A stretch of DNA of 58,617 nt from Betaproteobacteria bacterium (GTDB lineage Bacteria > Pseudomonadota > Gammaproteobacteria > Burkholderiales > SG8-39), in contig VBBY01000033.1 of the NCBI GenBank assembly GCA_005881595.1, forward strand, positions 1-58,617, in the 5' to 3' direction. The position numbers were made by a program, and so were the translations under genes. The notes under the pieces are model-generated. The model did not search any database. It saw only the letters and a program-made list of their open reading frames with translations, and was not told the DNA's origin. Shown here in pieces: positions 7,681 through 17,935 of this stretch; position 1 is the stretch's first letter; every line of letters begins with the position of its first letter.

Positions 7681-9966
7681 TCAGAATCCGGTGCCGAAGG
7701 TGAATTGTATCCTCTGGATGTGGTCTTCGGGCCGGCTCCTGAGCGGCTGGGCGATCGAGAAGCGCAGCGGCCCGAACGGTGATATCCACTGCAAGCCCAG
7801 ACCGGTGGAGTATCGCAGATCGGCTAACGCGAGCTTTTGACCTTGCGCATAGACCTGCCCCGCGTCCAGAAACAGCCCGAGCCTTAGCGACTGCTCCCGG
7901 GTGGCGCCCGGCATCGGAAACTGGAACTCGGCGGTGCCGTTGACCCTGCGGTTGCCGCCCACGGCGTTGCCGTTGATATCCTGCGGGCCCAGCGAGAAGC
8001 CGGCGTAGCCGCGCACCGAGTCGGGGCCGCCAAGAAAGTAGGCTTTGAAGAAGGGCAGCGGCTTGCCCCCCAGCCCGGCGGCGTAGCCGAGGTCGCCGCG
8101 CAAGAAAATAGTGTAGTCGGGAGTCAAGGGATGCAGCCATTGCTGCTGGAATCCCAGGCGGTAGTATTGCAGGTCGCCGCCCGCAATCTCGCCGCTCACG
8201 CGCGACAGGGCCCCCGATTTGGGCTGCAGGATATTGTCCCGCGTGTCGCGCGTCCAGCCGGCGCTTGCGCCGCCATATCGGTAGGTGTTGCCGAACTGGC
8301 TGACAAAATTGAGGTATTGCAGCGGGCTGGTGTCGAAGGTCTGCAGATTCACCGATTCGAAGTTCACCCCGAAATCGATCGCCGTGACCTCCGAGGTGGG
8401 ATAGCCGAACTTCACGCCGCCGCCGATGGAATCGGTGACGTAGGGGGCGACCGTCAGGTTGGAGGCGTCGGTGCGGCGCTTGTAGGCATCGAAGCCCTGG
8501 CTGACGCCGTCGATCGTGTAATACGGATCGAGATAGGACAGCGAGTAGACCTTGTTGACGCTGCCGCTGTTGATCGTCGCGGCGATGAACTTTCCGGTGC
8601 CAAAGGCGTTCGACTGCTGGATCGATGTCGAGAAAGCGAGCTTCTCGACGCTGGAGAACCCGACCCCGACCAGCAGCGCGCCGGTGGGTCTCTCCTTTAC
8701 GCTGTACAGGACGTCGACCTGGTCGTTGCTTGTCTCCAGCGGGCGCGTTTCGACCGTCGCCTCGGTGAAATACCCGGTGCGCTCGATGCGCCGGCGGGAA
8801 AGCTGGATCTTCGAGGCGTCGTAATAAGCGCCTTCGAGCTGCCGCATCTCCCTGCGGATCACCTCGTCGCGGGTCTTGGTGTTGCCGGCGACCTCGATGC
8901 GCCGCACGTACACGCGCCGCCCGGGGTCGATGACGATGTTGAACGCCACGCTGCGCTTTTCCTTGTCGAGGTTGGGGATGGCGTTGGTGTTGGCGAATGC
9001 ATAGCCCTCGTTGCCGAGCCGGTCGCTGATCGCCTTGGTGCTGGCGGCCAGCTTCTCGCGCGAGAACACGTCCCCCGGCTTGAGCAGCACCAGCTTTTCC
9101 AGCTGGTCCCTGGGCAGCAGCATCTGCCCGCTCAGCTGGACGTCCGAGACGGTGTATTTCTCGCCCTCGATGATATTGACGGTGATGTAGATCTGGCGCC
9201 GGTCGGGCGTGATCGAGACCTGCGTGGATTCGATGTTGAAGTCGAGGTAGCCGCGGTTCTGGTAGTACGAGCGCAGCGTTTCGAGATCCGCGGAGAGCTT
9301 CTCGCGCGCGTAGCGGTCGTGCTTCGTGTACCAGGTGAGCCAGCCCGGAGTGCGCAGCACGAAAAGGTCCACCAGCTCGCGCTCCGGGAACGCCTGCGCG
9401 CCGACGATGTTGATGCCGCCGATTTTCGCCACCTCGCCCTCGGTGACCGTGATGTTGATGCCGACGCGGTTGCGCTCCAGCGGAGTGACGGTGGTCTGGA
9501 CCGCGGCTGCGTAATAGCCGTGCGACAGGTACTGGCGCTTGATCTCCTGCTCGGCGAGGTCGAGCATCGAGCGGTCGAAGATGCGCGCTTCCGCCATGCC
9601 CAGCTCGCGCAAGGCCTTGCGCAACTGCTCGTTCTCGAACTCCTTGATGCCGGAGAAATCGATTTGCGCGATGGCCGGCCGCTCCTGGACGTAGACCACG
9701 AGGACGTCGTTCTCCACCTCGAGGCGCACGTCAGTGAAGAAGCCGGTGGCATACAGCGCGCGCAACGCCTGCTGCGCCTTTTCCTCGTTCATGGTTTCGC
9801 CGACCTTGACCGGCAGGTAGCTGAACACCGTGCCAGGCTCGGTGCGCTGCAGACCCTCGGCGCGGATGTCCTTCACCACGAAGGGCTTGAACGACTGCGC
9901 GGCGGCGCCTGCGGCCGCCCCGAGCAGAAACGCGGCGAGCACCGCGGCGATCGCTCTGCGAATCAT
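7681..9966 (-). CDS. bamA: BamA, outer membrane beta-barrel assembly factor
   Basis: A 761-residue Omp85 protein. It has a signal peptide (to about residue 23), five POTRA domains (about 25-420, starting KPFVVKDIRAEGLQRTE) and a C-terminal 16-strand barrel. The VRGY motif in DSVRGYAGFS belongs to the essential L6 loop. The protein ends in an outer-membrane signature (FTFGTGF, terminal Phe). It inserts beta-barrel proteins into the outer membrane. The rseP stop directly abuts its ATG, pairing the folding machine with the sigma-E stress protease. Confidence 0.97.
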   Translation of the reverse strand: MIRRAIAAVLAAFLLGAAAGAAAQSFKPFVVKDIRAEGLQRTEPGTVFSYLPVKVGETMNEEKAQQALRALYATGFFTDVRLEVENDVLVVYVQERPAIAQIDFSGIKEFENEQLRKALRELGMAEARIFDRSMLDLAEQEIKRQYLSHGYYAAAVQTTVTPLERNRVGINITVTEGEVAKIGGINIVGAQAFPERELVDLFVLRTPGWLTWYTKHDRYAREKLSADLETLRSYYQNRGYLDFNIESTQVSITPDRRQIYITVNIIEGEKYTVSDVQLSGQMLLPRDQLEKLVLLKPGDVFSREKLAASTKAISDRLGNEGYAFANTNAIPNLDKEKRSVAFNIVIDPGRRVYVRRIEVAGNTKTRDEVIRREMRQLEGAYYDASKIQLSRRRIERTGYFTEATVETRPLETSNDQVDVLYSVKERPTGALLVGVGFSSVEKLAFSTSIQQSNAFGTGKFIAATINSGSVNKVYSLSYLDPYYTIDGVSQGFDAYKRRTDASNLTVAPYVTDSIGGGVKFGYPTSEVTAIDFGVNFESVNLQTFDTSPLQYLNFVSQFGNTYRYGGASAGWTRDTRDNILQPKSGALSRVSGEIAGGDLQYYRLGFQQQWLHPLTPDYTIFLRGDLGYAAGLGGKPLPFFKAYFLGGPDSVRGYAGFSLGPQDINGNAVGGNRRVNGTAEFQFPMPGATREQSLRLGLFLDAGQVYAQGQKLALADLRYSTGLGLQWISPFGPLRFSIAQPLRSRPEDHIQRIQFTFGTGF

Positions 9967-11331
9967 TCAGCCGGTCAGCAGGCGATTGAGGTCGTTGTAG
10001 AAAGCGAAGGCCATCATGACCAGAAGCAGCGCAAGACCGACACGCTGCCCGAGCTCCATCGCGCGCTCGGAGACCGGCCTGCCTTTGATGATCTCGATCG
10101 CATAATACATCAGGTGTCCGCCGTCGAGCAGCGGAATCGGCAGCAGGTTCAGCACGCCAAGGCTGATGCTGATGAGCGCGAGGAAAGTGAGATACGACAC
10201 CCAGCCCATCTGCGCCGACTGACCGGCGAAATCGGCGATCGTGACCGGGCCCGACAGATTCCTCCAGGACACTTCGCCCAGCAGCATCTTGCCGAGCATG
10301 CGCAGGCTGAAGAGCGCGATATCGGCGGTCTTGGCAAGCGCCTTGCCGAGGCTCTCGAGCGGACCGTACTGCACGCGCACCAGCATTTTGTCGGCGTGCG
10401 AGGGCGGGATGAACGGCGCGGCGCCGATGCGCCCGACGCGCGTCTCGCCGGTGCCCACGCTGTCGGGCACGACTTCGAGCGTGCGGGTCGTGTCGCCGCG
10501 CTCGACGGTGAGCTGCAGCGCTGTGCCGGGGCGCGAGCGCACCGCCGCGACCAGCGACTCCCACGAGTCGATCGGCCTGCCGTCGACGCGAGCGATGCGG
10601 TCGCCGGGCGCGAGACCGGCGCGCTCGGCAGGCCCGCCGGCGACGACCCGGCCAAGGACCGGTTCGAGCGGCGGCCGGTACAGCCGCAGGCCGATCCGCT
10701 CGAGCACGTCGCTCTCGACATCGGCGGCGGGGAATCCGCTCAAGTCCAGCGTCGCGACCGCGAGATGGCCGCGTTCGTCCACGGTCTCGAGCCTGACCGG
10801 CGAACGCTGGAGCGCGGACTGCAGCAGGCGCCAGCGCAGCTCCTGCCAGGTCGTAACGGGTTCTCCATCGACCGAGCGGACCGTAGCTCCCGCGCGCAGC
10901 CCGGCGCTCGCTGCGAGCGTGCCGGCGGGCGGTGCCGCGAGGACCGGCCTCGCCTCCGGCAGGCCATGCATGAACAGCCCGGCATACACCAGGACCGCGA
11001 ACAGGAAATTGAAAAGCGGGCCCGCCATCACGATGCAGAACCGCTGCCACACGTTTTGGCGGTTGAAGGCCCGCGCTGCTTCGTGCGGTGCCACCGGTCC
11101 CTCTCTCTCATCGAGCATCTTGACGTAGCCGCCGAGCGGAACCGCGGCGATGACCCATTCGGTGCGGTCCGCGCCGCGCCGCCATGCGATCATGGGGCGG
11201 CCGAAACCCACCGAAAAGCGCAACACCTTCACATTGCACAAGCGCGCGGCGAGGTAGTGCCCATACTCGTGGACCACGATCAGCACGCCGAGCGCGACGA
11301 CGAATGCGACGACGGTCTGCAGGAGAGTCAT
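9967..11331 (-). CDS. rseP: RseP, site-2 regulated intramembrane protease
   Basis: A 454-residue M50 metalloprotease. HEYGH (21-25) in the first membrane segment and the [11 protein letters not shown] motif near the C-terminus make the zinc site. Two PDZ domains lie between (about 115-300), with [13 protein letters not shown] and [13 protein letters not shown] as their GLGF-like loops. It cleaves the anti-sigma factor RseA after DegS to release sigma E. The start ([10 protein letters not shown]) was chosen at 11331, where ATGA overlaps the dxr stop by 4 bp; the frame continues upstream only as dxr antiphase. Confidence 0.96.
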   Translation of the reverse strand: MTLLQTVVAFVVALGVLIVVHEYGHYLAARLCNVKVLRFSVGFGRPMIAWRRGADRTEWVIAAVPLGGYVKMLDEREGPVAPHEAARAFNRQNVWQRFCIVMAGPLFNFLFAVLVYAGLFMHGLPEARPVLAAPPAGTLAASAGLRAGATVRSVDGEPVTTWQELRWRLLQSALQRSPVRLETVDERGHLAVATLDLSGFPAADVESDVLERIGLRLYRPPLEPVLGRVVAGGPAERAGLAPGDRIARVDGRPIDSWESLVAAVRSRPGTALQLTVERGDTTRTLEVVPDSVGTGETRVGRIGAAPFIPPSHADKMLVRVQYGPLESLGKALAKTADIALFSLRMLGKMLLGEVSWRNLSGPVTIADFAGQSAQMGWVSYLTFLALISISLGVLNLLPIPLLDGGHLMYYAIEIIKGRPVSERAMELGQRVGLALLLVMMAFAFYNDLNRLLTG

Positions 11332-12485
11332 GCCGCCCGGGCCATCACCAGCGCGCTCGCTGCGCGCCTTGCCTGTGCATCGGCTGCCAGCACTGCAGCC
11401 AGGTCGCCGGCCGGAGCGGCAGCCAGGTCGTTCAGGGTCTCGTCGATCACCCGAGCGATGCCGGTGAACGGCAGGCGGCCGGCGAGGAAAGCCGCGACGG
11501 CCACTTCGTTGGCGGCGTTCAGCAGCGTCGGCGCCGTGCCGCCGGCGCGCAACGCGGCGTAGGCAAGCTGCAGGCAGGGAAAACGAGCGTGGTCGGGGCG
11601 CTCGAAGGACAGCTGGCCGATCGCGCCGAGGTCGAGCGGCGTGGCGCCCGAGGCGATGCGCTCGGGAAATCCCAGCGCGTGCGCGATGGGGACTCGCATG
11701 TCGGGGTTGGAGAGCTGGGCGATGACCGAGCCGTCGACGTACTCCACCAGCGAATGAACGATGCTTTGCGGGTGGATCACCACCTCGATGCGCTCGGGAG
11801 GGACGTCGAACAGCCAGCGCGCCTCGATCACCTCCAGCCCCTTGTTCATCATGGTGGCCGAGTCCACCGAGATCTTGCGTCCCATCACCCAGTTCGGGTG
11901 GGCGCAGGCCTGCTCGGGGGTCACGCCGTCGAGCCCGTCGAGCGGAAGCGCGCGGAACGGCCCGCCGGAGGCGGTCAGCACGATGCGCCGCACGGAGCGC
12001 AGCGGGTTGCCAGACAGGCACTGAAATACGGCGTTGTGCTCGCTGTCGATGGGCAGCAGCTTGGCGCCCGCTGCGTGCGCCGCCCGCATGAACAGCGGTC
12101 CCGCCATGACCAGCGCTTCCTTGTTCGCCAGGAGCACGCGCCTTCCCGCCGCTGCGGCGGCCAGCGTGGCCGGCAGGCCGGCGGCGCCGACGATCGCCGC
12201 CATCACCGCCTGGCAAGCATCGTGCGTGACGACCTCCTCGAGCGCGCCCGCCCCGAACAGGAGTTCGGTTCGCGTTTCAGAAAATCTTCTTCGCAAATCG
12301 CGATCCTCGCCGACCCCCGACAGCACCGCGTATCGCGGCCGGTGGCTGCGGCACAGCGCAAGCAGCGGCTCCGCGGCGGCGTGCGCCGTCAGCGCCAGGA
12401 CCTGGTACCGGTCGGGATGGCGCGCGACCACGTCGAGCGTGCTTGCGCCGATGGAGCCGGTCGCGCCGAGAACGGTCAGATTCAC
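11328..12485 (-). CDS. dxr: 1-deoxy-D-xylulose 5-phosphate reductoisomerase
   Basis: A 385-residue enzyme of the MEP isoprenoid pathway converting DXP to MEP with NADPH. The N-terminal dinucleotide-binding motif is [21 protein letters not shown], the metal and substrate-binding [15 protein letters not shown] and [12 protein letters not shown] follow in the standard order. It begins with GTG, 4 bp after the cdsA stop. It supplies precursors for the undecaprenyl carrier made by the uppS product two genes upstream. Confidence 0.96.
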   Translation of the reverse strand: MNLTVLGATGSIGASTLDVVARHPDRYQVLALTAHAAAEPLLALCRSHRPRYAVLSGVGEDRDLRRRFSETRTELLFGAGALEEVVTHDACQAVMAAIVGAAGLPATLAAAAAGRRVLLANKEALVMAGPLFMRAAHAAGAKLLPIDSEHNAVFQCLSGNPLRSVRRIVLTASGGPFRALPLDGLDGVTPEQACAHPNWVMGRKISVDSATMMNKGLEVIEARWLFDVPPERIEVVIHPQSIVHSLVEYVDGSVIAQLSNPDMRVPIAHALGFPERIASGATPLDLGAIGQLSFERPDHARFPCLQLAYAALRAGGTAPTLLNAANEVAVAAFLAGRLPFTGIARVIDETLNDLAAAPAGDLAAVLAADAQARRAASALVMARAA

Positions 12486-12489
12486 AGGG

Positions 12490-13272
12490 TCAATGACCGA
12501 CCATCAGGGGCAGGAGCGCCGCCGCGAGCGGCAAGGTGGAAGTTGCGCTGTCGATACGGTCCAGAATGCCCCCATGTCCGGGCAAGGCTTCTCCGCTGTC
12601 CTTTACTCCTGCCTGCCTCTTTGCCGCCGACTCGAACAGGTCGCCGACGATGCTCGCGGCGCACAGTAGCGCGGTGCCGGCGAGGTAAACGGCCCACTGC
12701 GCGCCGGTAAAGCTGGCACCCCATTGCGGCACGAATGCTGCGCAGATGATAGCGTAGCTCAGGGTCCCGAGCAGCCCGCCCGCAGCGCCCTCCCATGTCT
12801 TTGACGGGCTGATGGACGGCGCGAGCTTGCGGCGTCCGAACCGGCCGCCGACGAAGTAAGCCGCCGTATCGGCAACCCAGGTCAGCCCGAGCACCAGCAG
12901 GACCTGCGGCGCAGGCAGCGCGACCAGCGCCAAGCCGGCGGGAATCAGCACGAAGGGTCCCGCCGCGGCGAGCGGCGCCGCGTGCCGCGCTTCCACGCCG
13001 CGCCACAGCCAGAACGGCACCGCCGCCACCCAGAAGGCGGCAGCCAGCGCGAAAACGACATCAGAACGGATCCACAGGGCGATACCGTATGCGCCAGCCA
13101 GGAGCACTGCATACAGATAGGCATCTAGGCGGCAAAGGCGGCCCCATTCGAACGCGGCGAGCGCGACCACCGCGCCGGTCACGAGCTTCAACCAGAGCGA
13201 TGGAAGGTAGAACAGCGCCCCCAGCAGGCCGGCGATGAGCACCGCCGCCGTCGCGAGCCGCGCAGCCAGCAC
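12490..13272 (-). CDS. cdsA: Phosphatidate cytidylyltransferase
   Basis: About 260 residues, with several hydrophobic membrane segments. It makes CDP-diacylglycerol from phosphatidate and CTP for phospholipid synthesis. The C-terminal CDP-transferase signature is intact: SPSKTWEG, then [18 protein letters not shown], and [13 protein letters not shown]. The frame is open to 13425, but that part lies inside uppS. The GTG at 13272, four bases after the uppS stop and behind a TGAGGT element, is the likely start. The start is inferred. Confidence 0.92.
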   Translation of the reverse strand: MLAARLATAAVLIAGLLGALFYLPSLWLKLVTGAVVALAAFEWGRLCRLDAYLYAVLLAGAYGIALWIRSDVVFALAAAFWVAAVPFWLWRGVEARHAAPLAAAGPFVLIPAGLALVALPAPQVLLVLGLTWVADTAAYFVGGRFGRRKLAPSISPSKTWEGAAGGLLGTLSYAIICAAFVPQWGASFTGAQWAVYLAGTALLCAASIVGDLFESAAKRQAGVKDSGEALPGHGGILDRIDSATSTLPLAAALLPLMVGH

Positions 13273-13276
13273 GCCG

Positions 13277-14047
13277 TCAGGCGACCTCAGCGCGTTTCGC
13301 TGCCGCGGTCTGCTCGCCGGTCCGTCCAAAGCGGCGCTCGCGCTGCCGGTAGGAGGCAAACGCCGCGTCGAGCGCAGCAGCATCGAAGTCGGGCCACAGC
13401 GTGTCGGTGAAATAGAGCTCCGCATACGCCAGCTGCCAGAGGAGAAAATTGCTGATGCGCTGTTCCCCTCCGGTGCGGATGAACAGGTCCGGCTCGGGCG
13501 CGTAGCTCATCGCCAGGTAGGGCGCGAGCGCCGACTCGTCGAGCACCCGATCGGCCGGCGCGGGGGACTGCGCCAGCAGCCGCGACAGCGCCTGCAGAAT
13601 GTCCCACCGGCCGCCGTAGTTGGCCGCGACGGTGAGAGTCAGGCGTCGATTTTCGGCGGTGAGCCTCTCGCCCTGCTCGATCAGCCGCCGGATGGCGGGA
13701 TCGAAGCGCCCGGTATCGCCGACCACTTTCAGCCGCACGCCGTTGCGGTGCAGCTTGTCGACCTCGCTCGCGAGCGCGACCTGGAACAGCTGCATCAGCA
13801 GCGCCACCTCGTCGGCTGGACGCCGCCAGTTCTCGGAGCTGAATGCAAATAGCGTGAGGTATTCGACGCCCCGCTCGACGCAGGCGCGCACGGTTTCGCG
13901 CACCGCCTCCACGCCACGCCGGTGCCCCGCGATGCGCGGCAGCCGCCGGCCTTTCGCCCAGCGCCCGTTGCCGTCCATGATGATCGCCACATGGCGCGGC
14001 ACTGCGCCGGGCGCGGGGATTTCCTGCGTCGAGCTCGAGTGCGTCAT
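13277..14047 (-). CDS. uppS: Isoprenyl transferase (undecaprenyl diphosphate synthase)
   Basis: A 256-residue cis-prenyltransferase adding isopentenyl units to farnesyl diphosphate to make the C55 carrier for peptidoglycan and O-antigen. The catalytic Asp is D25 in [26 protein letters not shown] and the C-terminal [17 protein letters not shown] with YAELYFTD-x-x-WPDF are all present. The ATG overlaps the frr stop by 4 bp, suggesting translational coupling. Confidence 0.97.
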   Translation of the reverse strand: MTHSSSTQEIPAPGAVPRHVAIIMDGNGRWAKGRRLPRIAGHRRGVEAVRETVRACVERGVEYLTLFAFSSENWRRPADEVALLMQLFQVALASEVDKLHRNGVRLKVVGDTGRFDPAIRRLIEQGERLTAENRRLTLTVAANYGGRWDILQALSRLLAQSPAPADRVLDESALAPYLAMSYAPEPDLFIRTGGEQRISNFLLWQLAYAELYFTDTLWPDFDAAALDAAFASYRQRERRFGRTGEQTAAAKRAEVA

Positions 14048-14604
14048 ACCGCCAGCAGCTCGGTTTCTTTTTGCTGCAGCAGCTTGTCTATCTCGGCAAT
14101 ATTCCGGTCGGTCATCTTCTGCACCTCGTCCTGGGCGCGGCGCTCGTCATTCTCGGAGACTTCCTTCTTCTTCAGCCCCTCCTTCAGCGAATGGATCGCA
14201 TCGCGGCGCAGGTTGCGCACGGCCACCCGCGCGTTCTCGGCCTCGTGCTTCACCACCTTGATCAGCTCCTTGCGGCGCTCCTCGGTGAGCGGCGGCATCG
14301 GCACTCGCACGGTATCGCCCGTGGTGGCGGGGTTCAGGCCCAGATCCGCTTCGCGGATCGCCTTGTCGACCGCCTGGATCATTTTCTTCTCGAAGGGCGT
14401 GACGCCGATGGTGCGGGCGTCGATGAGGATCACTTTCGCGATCTGGTTGAGCGGGGTCGGAGTGCCGTAGTAGTCGACCATGACGTGGTCGAGCAGGCCG
14501 GTATGGGCACGCCCGGTCCGCACCTTCGCCAGGTCAGCCTTGAAGGCCTCCACGCTCTTGTGCATCTTCTGCTCGGTGCTTTTCTTAACCTCGGCAATCT
14601 CCAT
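14044..14604 (-). CDS. frr: Ribosome recycling factor
   Basis: A 186-residue two-domain protein that, with EF-G, splits post-termination ribosomes. Conserved segments are [15 protein letters not shown], the domain II start [12 protein letters not shown], and [14 protein letters not shown]. The C-terminal long helix carries the usual KK-x-x-E-x-SEND-x-RR-x-x-DE pattern. The length is the family standard. It lies 18 bp downstream of pyrH. Confidence 0.97.
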   Translation of the reverse strand: MEIAEVKKSTEQKMHKSVEAFKADLAKVRTGRAHTGLLDHVMVDYYGTPTPLNQIAKVILIDARTIGVTPFEKKMIQAVDKAIREADLGLNPATTGDTVRVPMPPLTEERRKELIKVVKHEAENARVAVRNLRRDAIHSLKEGLKKKEVSENDERRAQDEVQKMTDRNIAEIDKLLQQKETELLAV

Positions 14605-14622
14605 GGCCGCCTCCGCTGCAAA

Positions 14623-15336
14623 TCATACGTGAACCAGGGTGCCCTCGTCCTCGCCGAGGACCACGCGCCGCAAGGCATCCTTCTTGAAGATGCTGAACAC
14701 GTTGATCGGCAGCTTCTGATCCCGGCACAGCGTGAGCGCGGTGGCGTCCATCACCTTCAGGTTGCGGTGGATCGCCTCGTCGAAGCTGATGCGGGAGTAG
14801 CGCTGGGCGCGGGGGTCGCGCTGCGGGTCCGCCGTGTAGACCCCGTCGACCTTGGTCGCCTTGATCACGATCTCGGCGCCGACCTCGCTGCCGCGCAGGG
14901 CGGCCGCGGTATCGGTGGTGAAGAACGGGTTGCCGGTGCCGGCGGCGAAGATCACGATCTTGCCCTCCTCCAGATAGCGGATGGCCTTGCCGCGGATATA
15001 CGGCTCGACCACCTGCTCGATGTTGAGGGCCGACTGCACCCGGCTGGCAAGTCCCGCCTGCCGCATGGCGTCCTGCAGCGCGAGGGCGTTCATGACGGTG
15101 GCGAGCATTCCCATGTAGTCGGCCGTCGCGCGGTCCATGCCGGCCGCGCCGGGCGCCAGGCCGCGAAAAATATTGCCGCCGCCGATCACCACGCCGATCT
15201 CGACCCCCAGCCGCGCCACCTGCGCCACCTCGGCGACGATGGTCTCGATGGTCTGGCGGTTGATGCCGAACGGATCGTCCCCCATCAAGGCTTCGCCCGA
15301 CAGCTTGAGCAGGATGCGCTTGTACTTCGGCGTCAA
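14623..15336 (-). CDS. pyrH: UMP kinase
   Basis: A 237-residue amino-acid-kinase-fold enzyme phosphorylating UMP to UDP. Motifs are [15 protein letters not shown] at the start, [30 protein letters not shown], and the [19 protein letters not shown] active-site loop. The C-terminus VRGTLV is replaced by EDEGTLVHV, a normal variant. It is 12 bp downstream of tsf in the conserved rpsB-tsf-pyrH-frr order. Confidence 0.97.
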   Translation of the reverse strand: MTPKYKRILLKLSGEALMGDDPFGINRQTIETIVAEVAQVARLGVEIGVVIGGGNIFRGLAPGAAGMDRATADYMGMLATVMNALALQDAMRQAGLASRVQSALNIEQVVEPYIRGKAIRYLEEGKIVIFAAGTGNPFFTTDTAAALRGSEVGAEIVIKATKVDGVYTADPQRDPRAQRYSRISFDEAIHRNLKVMDATALTLCRDQKLPINVFSIFKKDALRRVVLGEDEGTLVHV

Positions 15337-15348
15337 GGGCGCTTCGCT

Positions 15349-16170
15349 CTAGTGGACGTTCTTCGCAATCCCTTCGCCAACGACGAGAAAGGCATATGCG
15401 TTCACGCGAGCCTTCCTTGCGGCGAGCATTTTCTCGATCGATTGCTTGTCGTCCTTGATGAAGGGCTGGCCGAGCAGCGTGATTTCGCCCAGGAACTTGC
15501 TGAGCGCGCCTTCGACCATCTTGGCGGCGATAGCGGCGGGCTTGCCCGACTCCCTGGCACGCGCGGCCTGGATATCGCGCTCCCGCGCGACGATGTCGGC
15601 GGGAACCTCGGCCTTCGCCAGGTAGGCCGGCTTTGCGAACGCAATGTGCATCGCGAGGTCCTTGCCCACCTCGTCGGCACCCTCGAAGTCGACCAGCACG
15701 CCGATCTTCGTGCCGTGCAGGTAGAGCGCCAGCCGCCCCTTCGCCTGCAGGCGGCGCAGGCGGCGGATCGAGATGTTCTCGCCGATCTTCTGCACCAGCG
15801 CCTGGCGCCGCTGCTCGGTTTTCGGTGAAGCGAGCTCCGTCAGATCCCTGGGATTTTGCGTCGCGACGGTCTCGGCCAGCGACTGGGCGAAGGCGAGGAA
15901 TTCGTCGTTCTTCGCCACGAAATCGGTCTCGCAGTTGAGCTCGACGAGGGCGCCCAGCCTCGCATCGGGCGAGAGGTAGGCGCCGATGACGCCCTCTGCC
16001 GCAACGCGGCCCGCCGCCTTGCTCGCCTTGGCGCCGCTCTTGATGCGCAGCAGCTCCTCGGCTTTCCTCAGGTCGCCGCCCGCCTCGGCCAGGGCCTTCT
16101 TGCATTCCATCATGCCTAGGCCGGTCATCTCGCGAAGCTCCTTGACCATGCCTGCGCTGATTTCCGTCAT
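15349..16170 (-). CDS. tsf: Elongation factor Ts
   Basis: A 273-residue guanine-nucleotide exchange factor for EF-Tu. The UBA-like N-terminal domain has [19 protein letters not shown]; the core carries the [10 protein letters not shown] motif that contacts EF-Tu. The frame extends 20 codons upstream through the terminator hairpin, so the ATG at 16170 ([10 protein letters not shown]) is the true start. The C-terminal dimerisation part is shorter in the middle than the E. coli protein, within normal range. Confidence 0.96.
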   Translation of the reverse strand: MTEISAGMVKELREMTGLGMMECKKALAEAGGDLRKAEELLRIKSGAKASKAAGRVAAEGVIGAYLSPDARLGALVELNCETDFVAKNDEFLAFAQSLAETVATQNPRDLTELASPKTEQRRQALVQKIGENISIRRLRRLQAKGRLALYLHGTKIGVLVDFEGADEVGKDLAMHIAFAKPAYLAKAEVPADIVARERDIQAARARESGKPAAIAAKMVEGALSKFLGEITLLGQPFIKDDKQSIEKMLAARKARVNAYAFLVVGEGIAKNVH

Positions 16171-16200
16171 GCCTTGCTCCTTGCAGAATCCAGGTTGAAA

Positions 16201-16223
16201 AAAAGGGGCGCTGGGCCCCTTTT
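16201..16223 (-). terminator. Intrinsic terminator/attenuator between rpsB and tsf
   Basis: A perfect 9-bp stem (AAAAGGGGC and GCCCCTTTT) with a 5-base loop. Read on the minus strand it is followed by seven T residues in total, the canonical form of a Rho-independent terminator. It lies in the 71-bp gap between the rpsB stop and the tsf start, where partial termination would set the S2:EF-Ts ratio. The same position holds an attenuator in enterobacteria. Confidence 0.85.
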
Positions 16224-16241
16224 CGTTCACATGGCGGGCGC

Positions 16242-16994
16242 CTACTCGGCGCCCTCGCCTTCCTCCTCCACCTCGACGAACTCGTCGCGCGAAGCGGCGA
16301 CGACCTCCTCGAGCGATTGCGTGCGCCCTTCGAGCACGGCGTCGGCGATCCCGCGCGCGTAGAGCCGAATCGCGCGGCTTGAGTCGTCATTGCCCGGGAT
16401 CACGTAGTCGATGCCCTCGGGCGAATGGTTGGTGTCCACGACGCCGATGACCGGCACGCCGAGCTTGTTGGCTTCGGCCACCGCGCCTTTCTGGTAGCCG
16501 ACGTCGATGACGAACAGGGCGTCCGGCAGGCTGCCAAGCTCCTTGATGCCGCCGAGCGAGCGCTGCAGCTTCGCCAGCTCGCGCTGCAGCCCGAGCGCCT
16601 CCTTTTTCGAGATGCGCTCGAGGCTGCCGTCCTGCGCCATCTGTTCCATCTCCTTGAGGCGCTTGATCGACTGCTTCACCGTCTTGAAGTTGGTCAGCAT
16701 GCCGCCGAGCCAGCGATGGTCGACGTAAGGCATCGCGCAGCGCTGGGCCTCCTCGCGCAGGATGTCGCGCGCCTGCCGCTTGGTGCCCACGAACAGAAGC
16801 GTGCCGCGGTTGGCGGCCAGCTGGCGCGCGAACCTGAGCGCTTCCTGGTACATCGCCAGGGTGCGCTCCAGATTGATGATGTGGATCTTGTTGCGGTGGC
16901 CGAAGATGTACGGCGCCATCTTCGGGTTCCAGTACCGGGTCTGATGTCCGAAATGGACGCCCGCCTCCAGCATTTGACGCATCGTTACTGACAC
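16242..16994 (-). CDS. rpsB: 30S ribosomal protein S2
   Basis: A 250-residue ribosomal protein. Family segments are [40 protein letters not shown] and the C-terminal [21 protein letters not shown]-type motif, followed by an acidic tail. The GTG at 16994 is chosen as the start because a strong AGGAG lies 7 bases upstream and the protein then begins MSVTMRQM as in relatives; the longer frame to 17093 runs through the promoter region. It is the first gene of the long minus-strand cluster. Confidence 0.96.
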   Translation of the reverse strand: MSVTMRQMLEAGVHFGHQTRYWNPKMAPYIFGHRNKIHIINLERTLAMYQEALRFARQLAANRGTLLFVGTKRQARDILREEAQRCAMPYVDHRWLGGMLTNFKTVKQSIKRLKEMEQMAQDGSLERISKKEALGLQRELAKLQRSLGGIKELGSLPDALFVIDVGYQKGAVAEANKLGVPVIGVVDTNHSPEGIDYVIPGNDDSSRAIRLYARGIADAVLEGRTQSLEEVVAASRDEFVEVEEEGEGAE

Positions 16995-17001
16995 GATATC
17001 G

Positions 17002-17006
17002 CTCCT
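17002..17006 (-). promoter_or_regulatory. Ribosome binding site deciding the rpsB GTG start
   Basis: Minus-strand AGGAG ends 7 bases before the GTG at 16994. It is the only good Shine-Dalgarno element near any candidate start and excludes the longer in-frame reading. Confidence 0.75.
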
Positions 17007-17078
17007 AGGGTTAAGGTCTGCCGCCTGCGTCCAGAACCCGGATCCGCCAGCTTCGGGCACCCTAATCGACCAGGCGGG

Positions 17079-17115
17079 AATTTTGACTTGCAATCTCGCA
17101 AGTCAGCCCAAAATT
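17079..17115. promoter_or_regulatory. Dyad in the divergent rpsB/map promoter region
   Basis: A perfect 7-bp inverted repeat (GACTTGC, 6-base loop, GCAAGTC) is extended outward by AATTTT and AAAATT, with five extra bases on the right arm. That gives a 13-bp stem with one bulge. It lies within the 140-bp gap between the divergent rpsB and map starts. It could be an operator, a leader structure in either transcript, or chance. No clear sigma-70 pair could be assigned around it. Confidence 0.45.
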
Positions 17116-17134
17116 CTAGCATAATCAGTCATCA

Positions 17135-17935
17135 ATGCCTGTTGTGCTGAAGACCGCCGAGGAGATCGAGCGGATGCGCGTCGCCGGCCGCCTCGCCTCC
17201 GAGGTGCTCGATTTCATCGCGCCGCACGTGCGTCCCGGTGTCACCACCGGGAAGCTGAACGACCTGTGCCACGCCTACATGGTCGACGTGCAGCACACCG
17301 TCCCTGCGCCGCTCAACTATGCCCCGCCGGGCTACCGCCCGTTTCCGAAGTCGATCTGCACCTCCGTGAACCACCAGGTTTGCCACGGCGTGCCGGGCGA
17401 TCGGCTGCTGAAGCCGGGAGACATCCTGAACATCGACGTGACCGTCATCAAGGACGGCTTTCACGGCGACTGCAGCCGCATGTTCTTCGTCGGCGAGCCG
17501 AGCATCCAGGCGCGCAGGCTGGTGGAGGTCACGTACGAGTGCATGTGGATCGGCATCCGCCAGGTGCGGCCCGGCGCCCGCCTTGGCGATGTCGGGTCCG
17601 CCATCCAGCAGCACGCCGAGAAGCACGGCTACTCGGTGGTGCGCGAGTTCTGCGGCCATGGAATCGGCCGCAAGTTCCATGAGGAGCCGCAGGTCCTGCA
17701 TTACGGCAAGCCCGCGACCGGGCTGCCGCTGGAGCCGGGCATGACCTTCACCATCGAGCCGATGATCAATGCCGGCAAGCCCGGGATCCGTGAGCTGGCC
17801 GACGGCTGGACCATCGTGACCAAGGATCACAGCCTGTCGGCGCAATGGGAGCACACCGTGCTGGTGACGCCGTCGGGTCGCGAAGTGCTGACGCGCTCGG
17901 CGGGCAGCCAGCCGCCGCCGGCCATTGCCCAGTAA
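17135..17935 (+). CDS. map: Methionine aminopeptidase, type I
   Basis: A 266-residue metalloprotease removing N-terminal Met from nascent proteins. Metal ligands and catalytic residues fall in the standard order: H80 (SVNHQVCHGVP), D101 and D112 (NIDVTVIKDGFHGDC), H175 (FCGHGIG), E208 (TIEPMI) and E239 (WEHT). It diverges from rpsB, a conserved arrangement. Its last 11 bp overlap the inferred glnD start. Confidence 0.97.
   Translation: MPVVLKTAEEIERMRVAGRLASEVLDFIAPHVRPGVTTGKLNDLCHAYMVDVQHTVPAPLNYAPPGYRPFPKSICTSVNHQVCHGVPGDRLLKPGDILNIDVTVIKDGFHGDCSRMFFVGEPSIQARRLVEVTYECMWIGIRQVRPGARLGDVGSAIQQHAEKHGYSVVREFCGHGIGRKFHEEPQVLHYGKPATGLPLEPGMTFTIEPMINAGKPGIRELADGWTIVTKDHSLSAQWEHTVLVTPSGREVLTRSAGSQPPPAIAQ

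Noticed and set aside
8131-11562. A very long open frame (over 1100 codons) on the plus strand opposite bamA and rseP
   Set aside because: It is the antisense shadow of high-GC coding sequence. It spans two well-defined genes, its translation is Arg/Ala/Asp/His-rich without domain character, and no start signal precedes it.
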